A stretch of DNA of 64,000 nucleotides from contig OY969783.1 in NCBI GenBank assembly GCA_963702995.1, positions 2,418,001 to 2,482,000 on the forward strand, read 5' to 3'. The DNA is from MFD04580-c1 sp963702995. GTDB taxonomy: Bacteria > Planctomycetota > Phycisphaerae > Tepidisphaerales > Tepidisphaeraceae. The notes beneath the pieces are model-generated. The model was not told the DNA's origin and searched no databases. It saw only the letters and a program-made list of their open reading frames with translations. The translations under genes were made by a program, and so were the position numbers. Below are positions 1 to 8,911 of the stretch, one piece after another (positions within the stretch are counted from its first letter, which is position 1; every line of letters begins with the position of its first letter).

Positions 1-1572
1 GGATCTTGCTCCATCCAGCGCCCCAATGGCGCGCTGTAGTCTCGATTCCGGAAATAGTACAGCCCCGTTGCCGCCTCTAGCCGACCGCCCTGGTGGAGGT
101 AGACCCAACCCAGATCGGTCCCGCCGGGAGCCCAGGAATTTGCATCGAGCTGCGTCGCCTTCCCGTATGGGTCATAGACCCAGCGGTCGGCGACGGCCCC
201 GGCCGCGTTCGTCACGGCCGTGACGTTCTCGTTCGCGTCCTGCTGGGCGTAGAGCCGCTGGTTCAGCCCCGTGCCGCTGACGGCCGCGTTATGGGCGTCG
301 CGTTCGATGAGCGAATCGACGTACCCAAGTCCCCACACGTTCTGGGCGTAGACGACTCCGCTTTGTCGCTCTTCCAGCACCTGCCACCGGTTTGAGAGAT
401 AGAGGTCGGTCGTCGTGACGTTGGCCGATTCGGTGATGCGGTGGCCGGCGGCGTCGTAGGTGTAAGCCGCGATCGGCGTGCCGGCCGCGTTCGTGGCGGA
501 GACGATGTGGTTCCAGGCGTCGTAGGTGTAGTGCTGGCCCGTCTCGTCGGTGAGGGTGTTGCCGTTGGCGTCGTAGGCGAGGGTGCTGCCGCCGGCGGTG
601 TGAATCTGGTTCTTGCTGTTGTTAGCACGCGACATCGTCGTGCCGTCGGTGGTGCTGCTGGACCAGTTCCCCAGGGCGTCGAGGCTCCAGATCTGGCTGT
701 GGCCCGCCAGCGCGGCGGGGAACGAAACCGAGTCCGGGGGACCGCCGCTGACCGAATTGGACAGGACGCCCCGCGTGAACGAGGTCAGCCGGTTCAGCGG
801 GTCGTACCCGTTCACCGAGCCGTTCGCATGGTACAGCTCGCTGAAGTTCTGATCGACCAGGTTATTTTTGTAGAGCACGTTGCTGTTGGCGTCGTAGCCG
901 TACTGGAAGCGGTCGGTGCTGACGGGTGTTGCCTGTGGTGAGCTTGTCGAACCAATCCAGTTCTGATCGATGACGCGGCCGAACCGATCGAGGCCGGTGA
1001 CGTTATCGCCTGCGTACTGGCTGCCGCTGGTGATCGCCTGCGTGTCCCCCGGCTGCTGGAGGTAGCTCAAGGCGACGCCGTTGCCATCAGCCTGCTTCAC
1101 AACCGTGCCGGCGCCCATGTACGCGTAATCGACGATGTGGGCGCCAACCGACCCAGAGCCGTTGTCATCCGCCTGATAACTGACGCGGCCGATGGCGTTA
1201 TCGAGGGCGTTCCCGTCGTAGCCGTAGTGAAGGATGCGGCCGTTTGGATAAATGAGCGTCGTCATCCGGCTGCCGGTGCTCGGGTCGGAGTAGCCATATT
1301 GCACCTCGGGCGTGGACGACGTGACCGCGCCGCTCTGGCTCTGGTACTCGCCGGCAAGCTGGCCGAGGCCGTTGTACACGTCCCGCACCTGGTTGAGGAC
1401 CGCGCCGCCGTCTTTGGTCCCGTAGGCGGTCATCTGATAGACGTTACCCTGCGAATCATAGCTGGTTGTGTGCAGCTTTACAGTGCCATCGACGCCGGTC
1501 CCCAGAGTTTGAACCGAGTCGGCGACGGGGCGGCCGAGGACGTCGTAGCCGTAGCCGTGCACCGTGCGGGAC
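1..1572 (-). CDS. Rhs repeat core, copy 1 (truncated at both ends)
   Basis: The minus strand is open from base 1 up to an in-frame TAG at 1590-1592 and has no start codon at the upstream end. The translation has YD-repeat-type segments such as HGYGYDVLGRPVADS and ends at the window edge in YYFRNRDYSAPLGRWMEQDP, which is the Rhs-associated core signature that precedes the variable toxin tip. It aligns throughout with copies 2 and 3, with small differences. Homology starts abruptly at about 1568, next to the inverted repeat at 1578-1619, so the N-terminal part (signal, carrier domain, earlier repeats) is missing. The tip lies outside the window. Probably an unexpressed or donor cassette rather than a full Rhs gene. 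Confidence 0.8.
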
Positions 1573-1577
1573 GTGAT

Positions 1578-1619
1578 ACGGGGACGCAGCTAGTTTTAGG
1601 ATTCTAGCTACGTCCCCGT
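1578..1619. repeat. Near-perfect 16-bp inverted repeat at cassette boundary
   Basis: Arms ACGGGGACGCAGCTAG (1578-1593) and CTAGCTACGTCCCCGT (1604-1619) pair at 15 of 16 positions around a 10-base loop. The right edge continues as ACGTCCCCGTTTCA (1610-1623), and the same 14 bases recur at 5251-5264, at the upstream edge of the next cassette. It sits exactly where Rhs homology stops. A REP-type element mobilised by a Y1/RAYT transposase is a possible identity, but no transposase is visible here. Confidence 0.7.
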
Positions 1620-1646
1620 TTCATCCACCCGTTTCCGTTCCCGGCG

Positions 1647-2351
1647 TTAAATACTGTGTTTAACGGTAATGGCACCACAGCGCCAGCAGTAGTAGAAGAG
1701 TATCTGTGCTGCCCGATTGATATCGACCGAAATAGCTTTCCAGCGGTCATTACACAAACCAGCAATGAATGACGCTGTTTCACCACATCCCTTACAACGC
1801 GGCTCCACAACCCGTTGTATAGAAAATGGACGTCCACCCACTTGATTTGCCGCATCAATCGGTGTGCTTAGGGGCCGGCCAAATCCAATGTTGTATGTTT
1901 GGCAATCGTCAGTGGAGAATGCGTCTCGGTTGAATCTATCTATAGCGTCCTGAACATCTGGGCTCAAGGTAGACAGGATAATCTTTGACTCCGGAAGCTG
2001 ATCGCCAAAGGTGTTTGTCCATTCGTCATAAGAATCCGTGGGGCCCACTGCTGCGGACAGGATCTCGATGTTGCCGCTCACACATGGACGGTAGACGAAA
2101 TCATACCAGCTAATTGCACAGCGCATGCAATAAATAAGATCAAGACTGGAAGATTGATACGGGATTCCAAAAGCTGGGTCGTCCAAATCTAATGTAAGAT
2201 AATTCACCCACGCCACTTTACAGTTTGGACAAAATGAACCGTTTGAGAAATTAGACCCTCCAATACGGTGCTGATAGACTCCGATGCCTGGGCTGATGGC
2301 TAGGGCAGGGAGGTGGTATTTGCTTCCATACTTTCCAAGTGTCTTTTTCAT
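1647..2351 (-). CDS. Cassette 2 partner protein with four CxxC pairs, putative immunity protein
   Basis: 234 residues starting at ATG 2351. I do not recognise the family. It carries four Cys pairs: FCPNCK (about residue 40), YCMRCA (about 75), RCKGCGE (about 185) and YCWRCG near the C-terminus, so one or two zinc-ribbon-like folds are likely. No signal peptide or membrane segment is visible, so it should be cytosolic. Its start codon lies one base after the stop of the preceding toxin-tip remnant (TAA 2353-2355), the tight coupling usual for toxin-immunity pairs. Base composition is clearly more AT-rich than in the Rhs core. The immunity role is inferred from position only. Confidence 0.6.
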   Translation of the reverse strand: MKKTLGKYGSKYHLPALAISPGIGVYQHRIGGSNFSNGSFCPNCKVAWVNYLTLDLDDPAFGIPYQSSSLDLIYCMRCAISWYDFVYRPCVSGNIEILSAAVGPTDSYDEWTNTFGDQLPESKIILSTLSPDVQDAIDRFNRDAFSTDDCQTYNIGFGRPLSTPIDAANQVGGRPFSIQRVVEPRCKGCGETASFIAGLCNDRWKAISVDINRAAQILFYYCWRCGAITVKHSI

Positions 2352-2352
2352 A

Positions 2353-2997
2353 TTACTCTGGATCCTGAAGTGCTTGATTCATCCGGTCGCCATAATAGTC
2401 AAGCGCTGCTTGAGAGCCGATGATAAGTTCAACCCGATTTGTCGCCTCACCGACGGTGGACGGAAGGATGTCTCGCAGTCTTCGGAACGGCGAGTCCGGT
2501 CCTCCGGCCGAAGTGACGAGAAGCATCTCCGCACCGATCTTTTCGCCCTTGCATTTCCTGTCCACAAGCGCTTTGCACTTTCCAAGATATGTCTTGAATT
2601 CCTGACGCTGAGCGATCGCATTCGCAGCATCTGCCGAGCTGATTAAAAGTTGACCGATAAACGTCGCTGCGCTTAGAGCGAGAGCTTTTGAGCGAAACCT
2701 GCTAAACGTAAATTTGTTCCCGGTTTGCACATTCAGCTCATCCAATACTCCGCGATTATATTTTCCAATCGTCGATCCGGGCGGCTGATCCCACACGCGC
2801 TCACAAAACTCCTAAGCTTCTGCTGCGGTGAGATTTTTAGGGTCTTGTCCTTTTGCTTGAGGAATGCATCCAGTTCATCTTTTACAGCATTTCGGTAGTC
2901 CTGTGAAGAAATTCCACGGTATCTCTTCCCATTGTGTTCAGTATAACCGGTGATCTGGACGCGGCTGCCCTCGCCGTTCCAGATTTCGTGGACATCA
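2353..2997 (-). pseudogene. Decayed GHH/HNH-type nuclease tip of Rhs copy 2
   Basis: The Rhs copy 2 frame ends shortly after GTGHHLIPWSIFF because of an 8-base A run at 3013-3020. With one base fewer, translation continues as FSEVSDDVHEIWNGEG and then through DYRNAVKDELDAFLKQKDK. A second shift, at the 5-base T run 2834-2838, leads to KNLTAAEA followed by TAG (2812-2814, likely a former CAG), and the frame then stays open for about 150 residues to 2353. The order GHH..., a His-rich middle, DYRNAV and LTAAEA resembles GHH-signature toxins of the HNH/Endo VII superfamily (Tox-GHH-like). Two frame breaks plus a nonsense codon suggest an inactivated toxin. The open 3' part (2353-2796) could also be called as a separate small gene. 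Confidence 0.6.
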
Positions 2998-5076
2998 TCA
3001 GAGACCTCGGAGAAAAAAAATGCTCCATGGGATTAGATGGTGACCCGTGCCTCTGCTAGAGGCTAACCCAAGTTCGTCGGAGGAGTTAATTGGGTTAGAT
3101 AAGACAAATGCATAGACGTCGCTTCCGTCCACATACACCTGCGGGTCGGATTGCAACCAGCATCCAAGCGATGTGTTATAGTCTCTATTCCTGAAATAAT
3201 ACAACCCCGTCGCCGGCTCCAGCCTCCCGCCTTGGTGGAGGTAAACCCAACCCAGATCGCTCCCGCCCGCTGCCCAGCCGGCGTCAAGCTGCGTCGCTAG
3301 TCCGTACGGGTCATAAACCCAGCGGTCGACGACCGTCCCGGTCGAGTCGGTCACTGCCGTGACGTTGTAGTTCGCGTCCTGCTGGGCGTAGAGCCGCTGG
3401 TTCAGCCCCGAGCCGCTGACGGTCGCGTTGTGGGCGTCGCGTTCGACGAGCGAATCGACGTACCCGAGCCCCCAGACGTACTGGGCCGTCGGCGTGCCGC
3501 CTTGTCGCTCTTCCAGCACCTGCCACTGGTTGGAGAGATAGAGGTCGGTCGTCGTGCCGCCGCCCGATTCGGTGATGCGGTGGCCGGCGGCATCGTAGGT
3601 GTAGGCCGCGATCGGCGTACCGGCCGCGTTCGTGGCGGAGACGATGTGGTTCCAGGCGTCGTAGGTGAAGTGCTGGCCCGTTTCGTCGGTGAGCGTGTTG
3701 CCGTTGGCGTCGTACGCGAGGGTGCTGCCGCCGACGGTGTGAATCTGGTTCTTGCTGTTGTTCGCTCGCGACGTCGTCGTGCCGTCGGTGGTGCTGCTGG
3801 ACCAGTTGCCCAGGGCGTCGAGGCTCCAGCTCTGGCTATGGGTGGCCGATGCGACGGTGTCGAGCGTGCCACCCGTCGTCGAGGCGGAAAGCGTGCCCCG
3901 GGCGAAGCCGGTCAGGCGGTTGAGCGAGTCGTACCCGTTGCCGGCCCCGCTCGCGTGGTACAGTTCGCTCTGGCTCGAACTGAGCAGGTTGTTCTTGTAG
4001 AGGACGTTGGAGTTGGCGTCGTAGGCGTACTGGAAGCGGTCGGTGGAGACGCCGGTCGTCGTGTTGACCCAGTTCTGATCGATGACGCGGCCGAAGCGAT
4101 CGAGGCCGGTGACAGAGTCTCCGCCGTCGTTGATCGCCTGGGTGTCGCCGGACTGGGCGAGGTAGCTGAGAGCGACGCCGTTCGCGTCGGCCTGCTTCAC
4201 GAGGGTGCCGGCGCCCATGTAGGTGTAATCGACGATGTGGGGGCCGACCGAGCCAGAGCCGTTGTCATCGGCCTGGTAGCTGACGCGGCCGATGGCGTTG
4301 TCCAGGGCGTTGCCGTCGTAGCCGTAGTGAAGGATGCGGCCGTTGGCCTGCCCCGAGCCTGTCGAGGAGGGGTAGGTGAGCGTCGTCATCCGGCTGCCGG
4401 TGCTCGGGTCGGAGTAGCCGTACTGCACTTTTGGAGTGTATGACGTCACCGTGCCGCTGTGGCTCTGGTACTCGCCGGTAAGCTGGCCGAGGCCGTTGTA
4501 CACGTCCCGCACCTGGTTGAGGACCGCGCCGCTGCCGTCGGCCGCGGCGTAAGCGGTCATCTGGTAGACGTTCCCCTGCGAATCATAGCTGGTTCTGTGC
4601 AGCTTTACAGTGCCATCGACGCCGGTGCCGAGGGTCTGAATCGAGTCGGCGACGGGGCGGCCGAGGACGTCGTAGCCGTACCCATGCACCGTGCCGTCCT
4701 GGTCGGTCATGGTGACCGGCTGGCCGACGGTGTTGTAGGTGTAGCTGACCGAGTCGGCCGCGGCACTACTGGGGGCACCGGTGGTTTTGTCCGGGTATTC
4801 CACCTTCGCCAGGAGGTCATTGCTGGTGATGCCGTTGCCGCCGCCGGCCGTGACGCCGTAGACGTACTGCGTCGTCTGGCTCGGCGTGCCGGTCGGCATC
4901 ACGGCCGTCATCGTGAGCGTGTGGCCCGCGCCGTCGTAGGTGTAGGTCGTGGTCTGGTTGGTGGAGCTGGTCGGTGTGCCGTCCGTATAGGCGGCGATGG
5001 TCCTGGTGGTGCGGCCGAGCAGGTCGTACTCGGTCTTGGCCACGATGCCGCGGGGGTCGGTGACGGTGTCGGCCAT
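2998..5076 (-). CDS. Rhs repeat core, copy 2
   Basis: 692 residues from ATG 5076. It consists of many YD/Rhs repeats (YDLLGRTTRTI, YTYDGAGHTLT, YGYDVLGRPVADS, FTYDAWNHIVSAT) and the core end GLYYFRNRDYNTSLGCWLQS, then a junction into a GTGHHLIPW tip. Rhs proteins form a shell that encloses and delivers a C-terminal toxin, usually with a signal or carrier domain at the N-terminus; none is present. Recognisable Rhs sequence continues upstream of the ATG (DASHLVSSTTYNAQG) to an in-frame TGA near 5145, so this copy is 5'-truncated. The tip is frameshifted (see 2353-2997). GC is high in the core and falls at the tip. Confidence 0.85.
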   Translation of the reverse strand: MADTVTDPRGIVAKTEYDLLGRTTRTIAAYTDGTPTSSTNQTTTYTYDGAGHTLTMTAVMPTGTPSQTTQYVYGVTAGGGNGITSNDLLAKVEYPDKTTGAPSSAAADSVSYTYNTVGQPVTMTDQDGTVHGYGYDVLGRPVADSIQTLGTGVDGTVKLHRTSYDSQGNVYQMTAYAAADGSGAVLNQVRDVYNGLGQLTGEYQSHSGTVTSYTPKVQYGYSDPSTGSRMTTLTYPSSTGSGQANGRILHYGYDGNALDNAIGRVSYQADDNGSGSVGPHIVDYTYMGAGTLVKQADANGVALSYLAQSGDTQAINDGGDSVTGLDRFGRVIDQNWVNTTTGVSTDRFQYAYDANSNVLYKNNLLSSSQSELYHASGAGNGYDSLNRLTGFARGTLSASTTGGTLDTVASATHSQSWSLDALGNWSSSTTDGTTTSRANNSKNQIHTVGGSTLAYDANGNTLTDETGQHFTYDAWNHIVSATNAAGTPIAAYTYDAAGHRITESGGGTTTDLYLSNQWQVLEERQGGTPTAQYVWGLGYVDSLVERDAHNATVSGSGLNQRLYAQQDANYNVTAVTDSTGTVVDRWVYDPYGLATQLDAGWAAGGSDLGWVYLHQGGRLEPATGLYYFRNRDYNTSLGCWLQSDPQVYVDGSDVYAFVLSNPINSSDELGLASSRGTGHHLIPWSIFFLRGL

Positions 5077-5148
5077 CCCCTGGGCGTTGTACGTCGTCGA
5101 GGAGACGAGATGGCTGGCGTCGCGGACGTCCGGCGTCGGGCGTCACAC

Positions 5149-5264
5149 GCCGATCGACTATTTGAGACCGTCCCCTTTTCCATTTTCCCCTTTTCCGTTT
5201 TGCAATCGGAGCGATTTGCGCCACCGCGCCACTTCTCGACTCCACCACCTACGTCCCCGTTTCA
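5149..5264. repeat. Cassette junction sequence sharing a 14-base boundary motif
   Basis: Between the ankyrin gene end (5262) and the point where Rhs copy 2 homology begins (about 5145). It ends in ACGTCCCCGTTTCA (5251-5264), the motif also found at 1610-1623. It also holds short purine/pyrimidine-strand repeats (CCCCTTTTCC-like units at 5170-5200). No credible gene. Probably the remnant of the element or recombination scar that delimits cassettes. Confidence 0.4.
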
Positions 5265-5981
5265 ATTCATTCCTTTCTGCGTGCTTGGCTGTGTTGTTTG
5301 GGATCCTTCGTAGACGCCGCGATGCTGCCCCCTGATCTTCCCTGCTTCCACAGCCGTTGAAAGCATCGCGTCTTTCATCTTCGAACCTGCATAGTCTAGC
5401 GGCGATTTTCCAGACGTATTCTTTTTGTCTATATCACCCCCTGCCTTTCGTATCAATACCGCCATCGGTATACTACCTCTCTTCACGGCATAATGCAACG
5501 CGGAGTCTCCGGAAGGATCTTGTGCGTTAACATCTGCCCCGGCCTCAACGAGCAACTGCGCAACTTCATCGTATCTATTATAGATAGCAACCAGCAGAGG
5601 ATTTCCACGGGATTCTAGATTAGCGCCGCGTGAGATAAGCAACTTCAGCATTCCGACGTCGTTATTGTAAGCGGCCCAAAATACTGACGAACACCCCGAC
5701 ATATCCTTCGAATCCACATTCGCCCCACGGCCTAGTAATAGTTTTGCGATTTCAAGCTTACGATTGGCGACTGCGCAAGCGAGTGGAGACAGCCCAGCAG
5801 AGTTTGTGGAGGCACCAGATTCGATTAAGTGTAAAACACTATTTTCATCGCCAGCCTCAATAGCATGCGTCAACCTCTCGTTCTCGGCAGGCATGTCGCC
5901 ACTCTGTAAATTGCTTGGTCGGCTCGTCGCCGAAGTTGCTATAACTAATAGCAAAAGAAATATGAAGTGCCTAAGTGACAT
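5262..5981 (-). CDS. Exported ankyrin-repeat protein, putative immunity protein of cassette 3
   Basis: 239 residues from ATG 5981. The N-terminus MSLRHFIFLLLLVIATSATS is a clear signal-peptide-like segment, so export is likely. From about residue 35 to 205 there are five to six ankyrin repeats (LTHAIEAGDENSVLHLIESG, LLLGRGANVDSKD, LLISRGANLESRGN, LLVEAGADVNAQD, SALHYAVKRG), a protein-binding scaffold. It directly follows Rhs copy 3 (157 bases after its stop) on the same strand. Ankyrin-repeat proteins are common immunity partners in polymorphic toxin loci, and a periplasmic location would suit a toxin acting there. The repeats are seen in the sequence; the role is inference. GC is lower than in the flanking Rhs cores. 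Confidence 0.8.
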   Translation of the reverse strand: MSLRHFIFLLLLVIATSATSRPSNLQSGDMPAENERLTHAIEAGDENSVLHLIESGASTNSAGLSPLACAVANRKLEIAKLLLGRGANVDSKDMSGCSSVFWAAYNNDVGMLKLLISRGANLESRGNPLLVAIYNRYDEVAQLLVEAGADVNAQDPSGDSALHYAVKRGSIPMAVLIRKAGGDIDKKNTSGKSPLDYAGSKMKDAMLSTAVEAGKIRGQHRGVYEGSQTTQPSTQKGMN

Positions 5982-6138
5982 TCATGACTCTCCGCCAAAG
6001 TCGCGGTTGGGTTCAACCCCACTCGTGACGATGGATCGCGCCTTAAGTGTCGGAAGTCTCTTCAAATTAGAGCGTCAAATTGAAATCGCATTTTGGCGCC
6101 GCTGCCATGATACCGGCGACGGCGATCTTAACGCATAG

Positions 6139-8757
6139 TTATCCGCCCCGGCCAGTAATTCCTTCAAGATCTTCAGTAGTATTCTCCATTTCTGGATAGT
6201 CACCATATCTTTTTGAATCATCATCTGGCCAACCACGTCTCCAGGCCTCAAAATTAAAGCCAAGAGTCTCCGGATCCGGAGGCCGCTGGTTTTGAGTTGC
6301 CTTGTACTTAAAAGACCCATTGCGGTAAGACCAATTGACATCGTACTCGCCAAGAATTTGGTTCCCCTCAACGTTCGCACGATTTAGATAATAAAAGTAA
6401 ACCTTCCAAACTCCGGCCTGATCGCATCGCGTTAAATATAATGTGAAAGTGCTGCTCCTAATATGGTTGACAATCGCCGCTGGCTTTTGCTCTTCCCCCT
6501 CATTCTCTGGAGCGATCCACCTCCCACTAATCAGCGGACGATCCTGTGTAACGTCTACCGTGGATCCGCCTATCTGGCGTATGTCTTGAATGTACACGAC
6601 GGCCTGGTCATCACTTCCACCTAGGCGGGGATTGTAGAGATTATTGAAATATCCAGTGAGATTTGGACCAATCACCTTAGGAATAAATTCCCAGTCAGTA
6701 GAAATTGCGGGAGCAGTGCCTAGCTGTCCTCTCCTGGGTCTGTTTTCCTTGTTCCAGAAGTCGATTGCCTTTGCTGTAAACGGGCGTTTTAAGTCTAGTG
6801 TCAAAGTTGAAGTTAAAAATCCGTCTTGCTGCGATTGATTCGTAATTGTCAAGATCGCGTCGAGGTAATTGTGGGAGCCGCCCGCATAGGTCACAGGGAA
6901 TGAGTGCGAATCGAGCCCGATGCTGTCGCGCAGATTCGTGGGACCACCGCCATACGCTTGATACCGATTCATCCCGTCAAGGTAAAGGGCAGGATCCTGC
7001 TCCACCCAACGCCCCAACGTCGCGCTATAGTCCCGGTTCCGGAAATAATACAACCCCGTCGCCGCCTCAAGCCGTCCGCCCTGATGGAGATAAACCCAGC
7101 CAAGATCGCTTCCACCCGCTGACCAGTCCGCATTGAGCTGCGTCGCGAGGCCGTAGGAGTCGTAGACCCACCGGTTGACGACCGTCCCGGCCGAATCCGT
7201 CACGGCCGTAACGTTGTAGTTCGCGTCCTGCTGGGCGTAGAGCCGCTGGTTCAGCCCGGTGCCGCTGACGCTCGCGTCGTGGGCATCGCGTTCGACCAGC
7301 GAATCGACGTACCCGATGCCCCAGACGTATTGAGCGGTCGGCGTGCCGCTCTGGCGCTCCTCCAGCACCTGCCACTGGTTGGAGAGATAGAGATCGGTCG
7401 TCGTGCCGGCGGCCGACTCGGTGATGCGGTGGCCGGCAGCGTCGTAGGTGTAGCTGGCGATGACGGTCCCGGAAGCGTTAGTCGCCTTCGTGATGTGGTT
7501 CCAGGCGTCGTATGTGTAGTGCTGGCCCGTCTCGTCCGTCAGCGTGTTGCCGTTATGGTCGAACGTCAGCGAACTGGCTCCGACGGTCGTGACTTGGTTC
7601 TTGCTGTTATTCGTCCGACTCGTGGTCGTGCCGTTCGTCGCACTGCTAACCCAGTTGCCGAGCGCATCGAGGTTCCAACTTTGCGAGCGGGCGGCCGACG
7701 GGACGGTGTCGAGCGTGCTTCCGTTGTGCCCCGAGGCACTTAGCGTCCCCCGCGCGAACCCGGTGAGCCGGTTGAGCGGGTCGTAGGCCGTGGCCGTGTC
7801 CCCGCTGGCCGTGCTGCTCGCGTGGTAAAGCTCGCTGTTGACGCTGCTGATGAGGTTGTTCTTGTAGAGAACGTTGGAGTTGGCGTCGTAGCCGTACTGG
7901 AAGCGGTCGGTGGAGACGCCGGTCGTCGGATTCACCCAGTTCTGGTCGATGACGCGGCCGAAGCGATCCAACCCCGTGACCGAATCCCCCGCATCCGCGA
8001 CGGCGTGCGTGTCGCCGGGCTGAGCGAGATAGCTCAAGGCCACGCCGTTTGCGTCGGCTTGCTTCACAACGGTGCCGGCGCCCATGTAGGTGTAATCGAC
8101 GATGTGCGGGCCGTCCGATCCAGAGCCGTTGTCATCCGCCTGATAGCTCACGCGGCCGATGGCCTCATCCAGTGCGTTGCCGTCATAGCCGTAATGAAGG
8201 ATGCGGCCGTTGGGGTAGGTAAGCGTCGTCATTCGGCTGCCGGTGGTCGGGTCGGAGTAGCCGTACTGCACCTCGGGCGTACTGCTGGTGCTCACCGCGC
8301 CGCTGTGGCTCTGGTACTCGCCAGTAAGCTGGCCGAGGCCGTTGTACACGTCCCGCACCTGGTTAAGGACCGCGCCGCTGCCATCGGCCGTGCCGTAGGC
8401 GGTCATCTGGTAGACGTTCCCCTGCTGATCATAACTGGTTGTGTGGAGCTTTACAGTGCCATCGACGCCGGTCCCCAGAGTTTGAACCGAGTCGGCGACG
8501 GGGCGGCCGAGGACGTCGTAGCCGTAGCCGTGCACCGTGCCGTTCTGGTCGGTCATGGTGACCGGCTGGCCGAGAGCATTGTAGGTGTAGCTGACCGAGT
8601 CGGCCGCCGCGCTGCTGGCGGCACCGGTGGTGGCGTCGGGGTATTCCACCTTCGCCAGGAGGTCATTGCTGGTGATGCCGTTGCCGCCGCCGGGTGTGAG
8701 CAACTTCGCCCACTTCCGGCTTCGTGTGCTGCATGCGTTCGGGTGAGGCCTATACAA
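6139..8757 (-). CDS. Rhs repeat core, copy 3, with an unrecognised C-terminal tip
   Basis: 872 residues with TTG at 8757 as the only available start and no clear ribosome binding site. The first 23 residues (YRPHPNACSTRSRK...) are unrelated to Rhs; homology with copy 2 begins at GGGNGITSNDLLAKVEYPD, so this copy too has lost its N-terminus. Rhs/YD repeats run to about residue 600 and close with YYFRNRDYSATLGRWVEQDP and LRDSIGLD. The remaining roughly 255 residues are a unique tip of AT-richer composition that matches nothing I know, with many aromatic residues and Asn (YLDAILTITNQSQQDG, GVWKVYFYYLNRANVEG) and no obvious catalytic motif. An ankyrin protein gene follows. Probably a displaced toxin cassette. 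Confidence 0.8.
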   Translation of the reverse strand: MYRPHPNACSTRSRKWAKLLTPGGGNGITSNDLLAKVEYPDATTGAASSAAADSVSYTYNALGQPVTMTDQNGTVHGYGYDVLGRPVADSVQTLGTGVDGTVKLHTTSYDQQGNVYQMTAYGTADGSGAVLNQVRDVYNGLGQLTGEYQSHSGAVSTSSTPEVQYGYSDPTTGSRMTTLTYPNGRILHYGYDGNALDEAIGRVSYQADDNGSGSDGPHIVDYTYMGAGTVVKQADANGVALSYLAQPGDTHAVADAGDSVTGLDRFGRVIDQNWVNPTTGVSTDRFQYGYDANSNVLYKNNLISSVNSELYHASSTASGDTATAYDPLNRLTGFARGTLSASGHNGSTLDTVPSAARSQSWNLDALGNWVSSATNGTTTSRTNNSKNQVTTVGASSLTFDHNGNTLTDETGQHYTYDAWNHITKATNASGTVIASYTYDAAGHRITESAAGTTTDLYLSNQWQVLEERQSGTPTAQYVWGIGYVDSLVERDAHDASVSGTGLNQRLYAQQDANYNVTAVTDSAGTVVNRWVYDSYGLATQLNADWSAGGSDLGWVYLHQGGRLEAATGLYYFRNRDYSATLGRWVEQDPALYLDGMNRYQAYGGGPTNLRDSIGLDSHSFPVTYAGGSHNYLDAILTITNQSQQDGFLTSTLTLDLKRPFTAKAIDFWNKENRPRRGQLGTAPAISTDWEFIPKVIGPNLTGYFNNLYNPRLGGSDDQAVVYIQDIRQIGGSTVDVTQDRPLISGRWIAPENEGEEQKPAAIVNHIRSSTFTLYLTRCDQAGVWKVYFYYLNRANVEGNQILGEYDVNWSYRNGSFKYKATQNQRPPDPETLGFNFEAWRRGWPDDDSKRYGDYPEMENTTEDLEGITGRGG

Positions 8758-8911
8758 GGATCAGCGGGTTTGGCGGAGAGCCCGGCAGGTAAGCTTCCGA
8801 AGTTTGTTCCCCGTAAATTCGATCTCCGATAACGCCGGGCGGGAGAGACGCGGGCCGCATCAGCTTCGCCCGGGTAAATTGCTCTGTCGGCCGCGGAACG
8901 GATGTTCCGCA

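Noticed and set aside
3430..5313. Long plus-strand open frames opposite the Rhs cores (also 441-941, 7279-8832)
   Set aside because: They are Val/Gly/Arg-rich mirror frames of the repeat-rich Rhs coding strand, recur in all three copies, and have no ribosome binding site.
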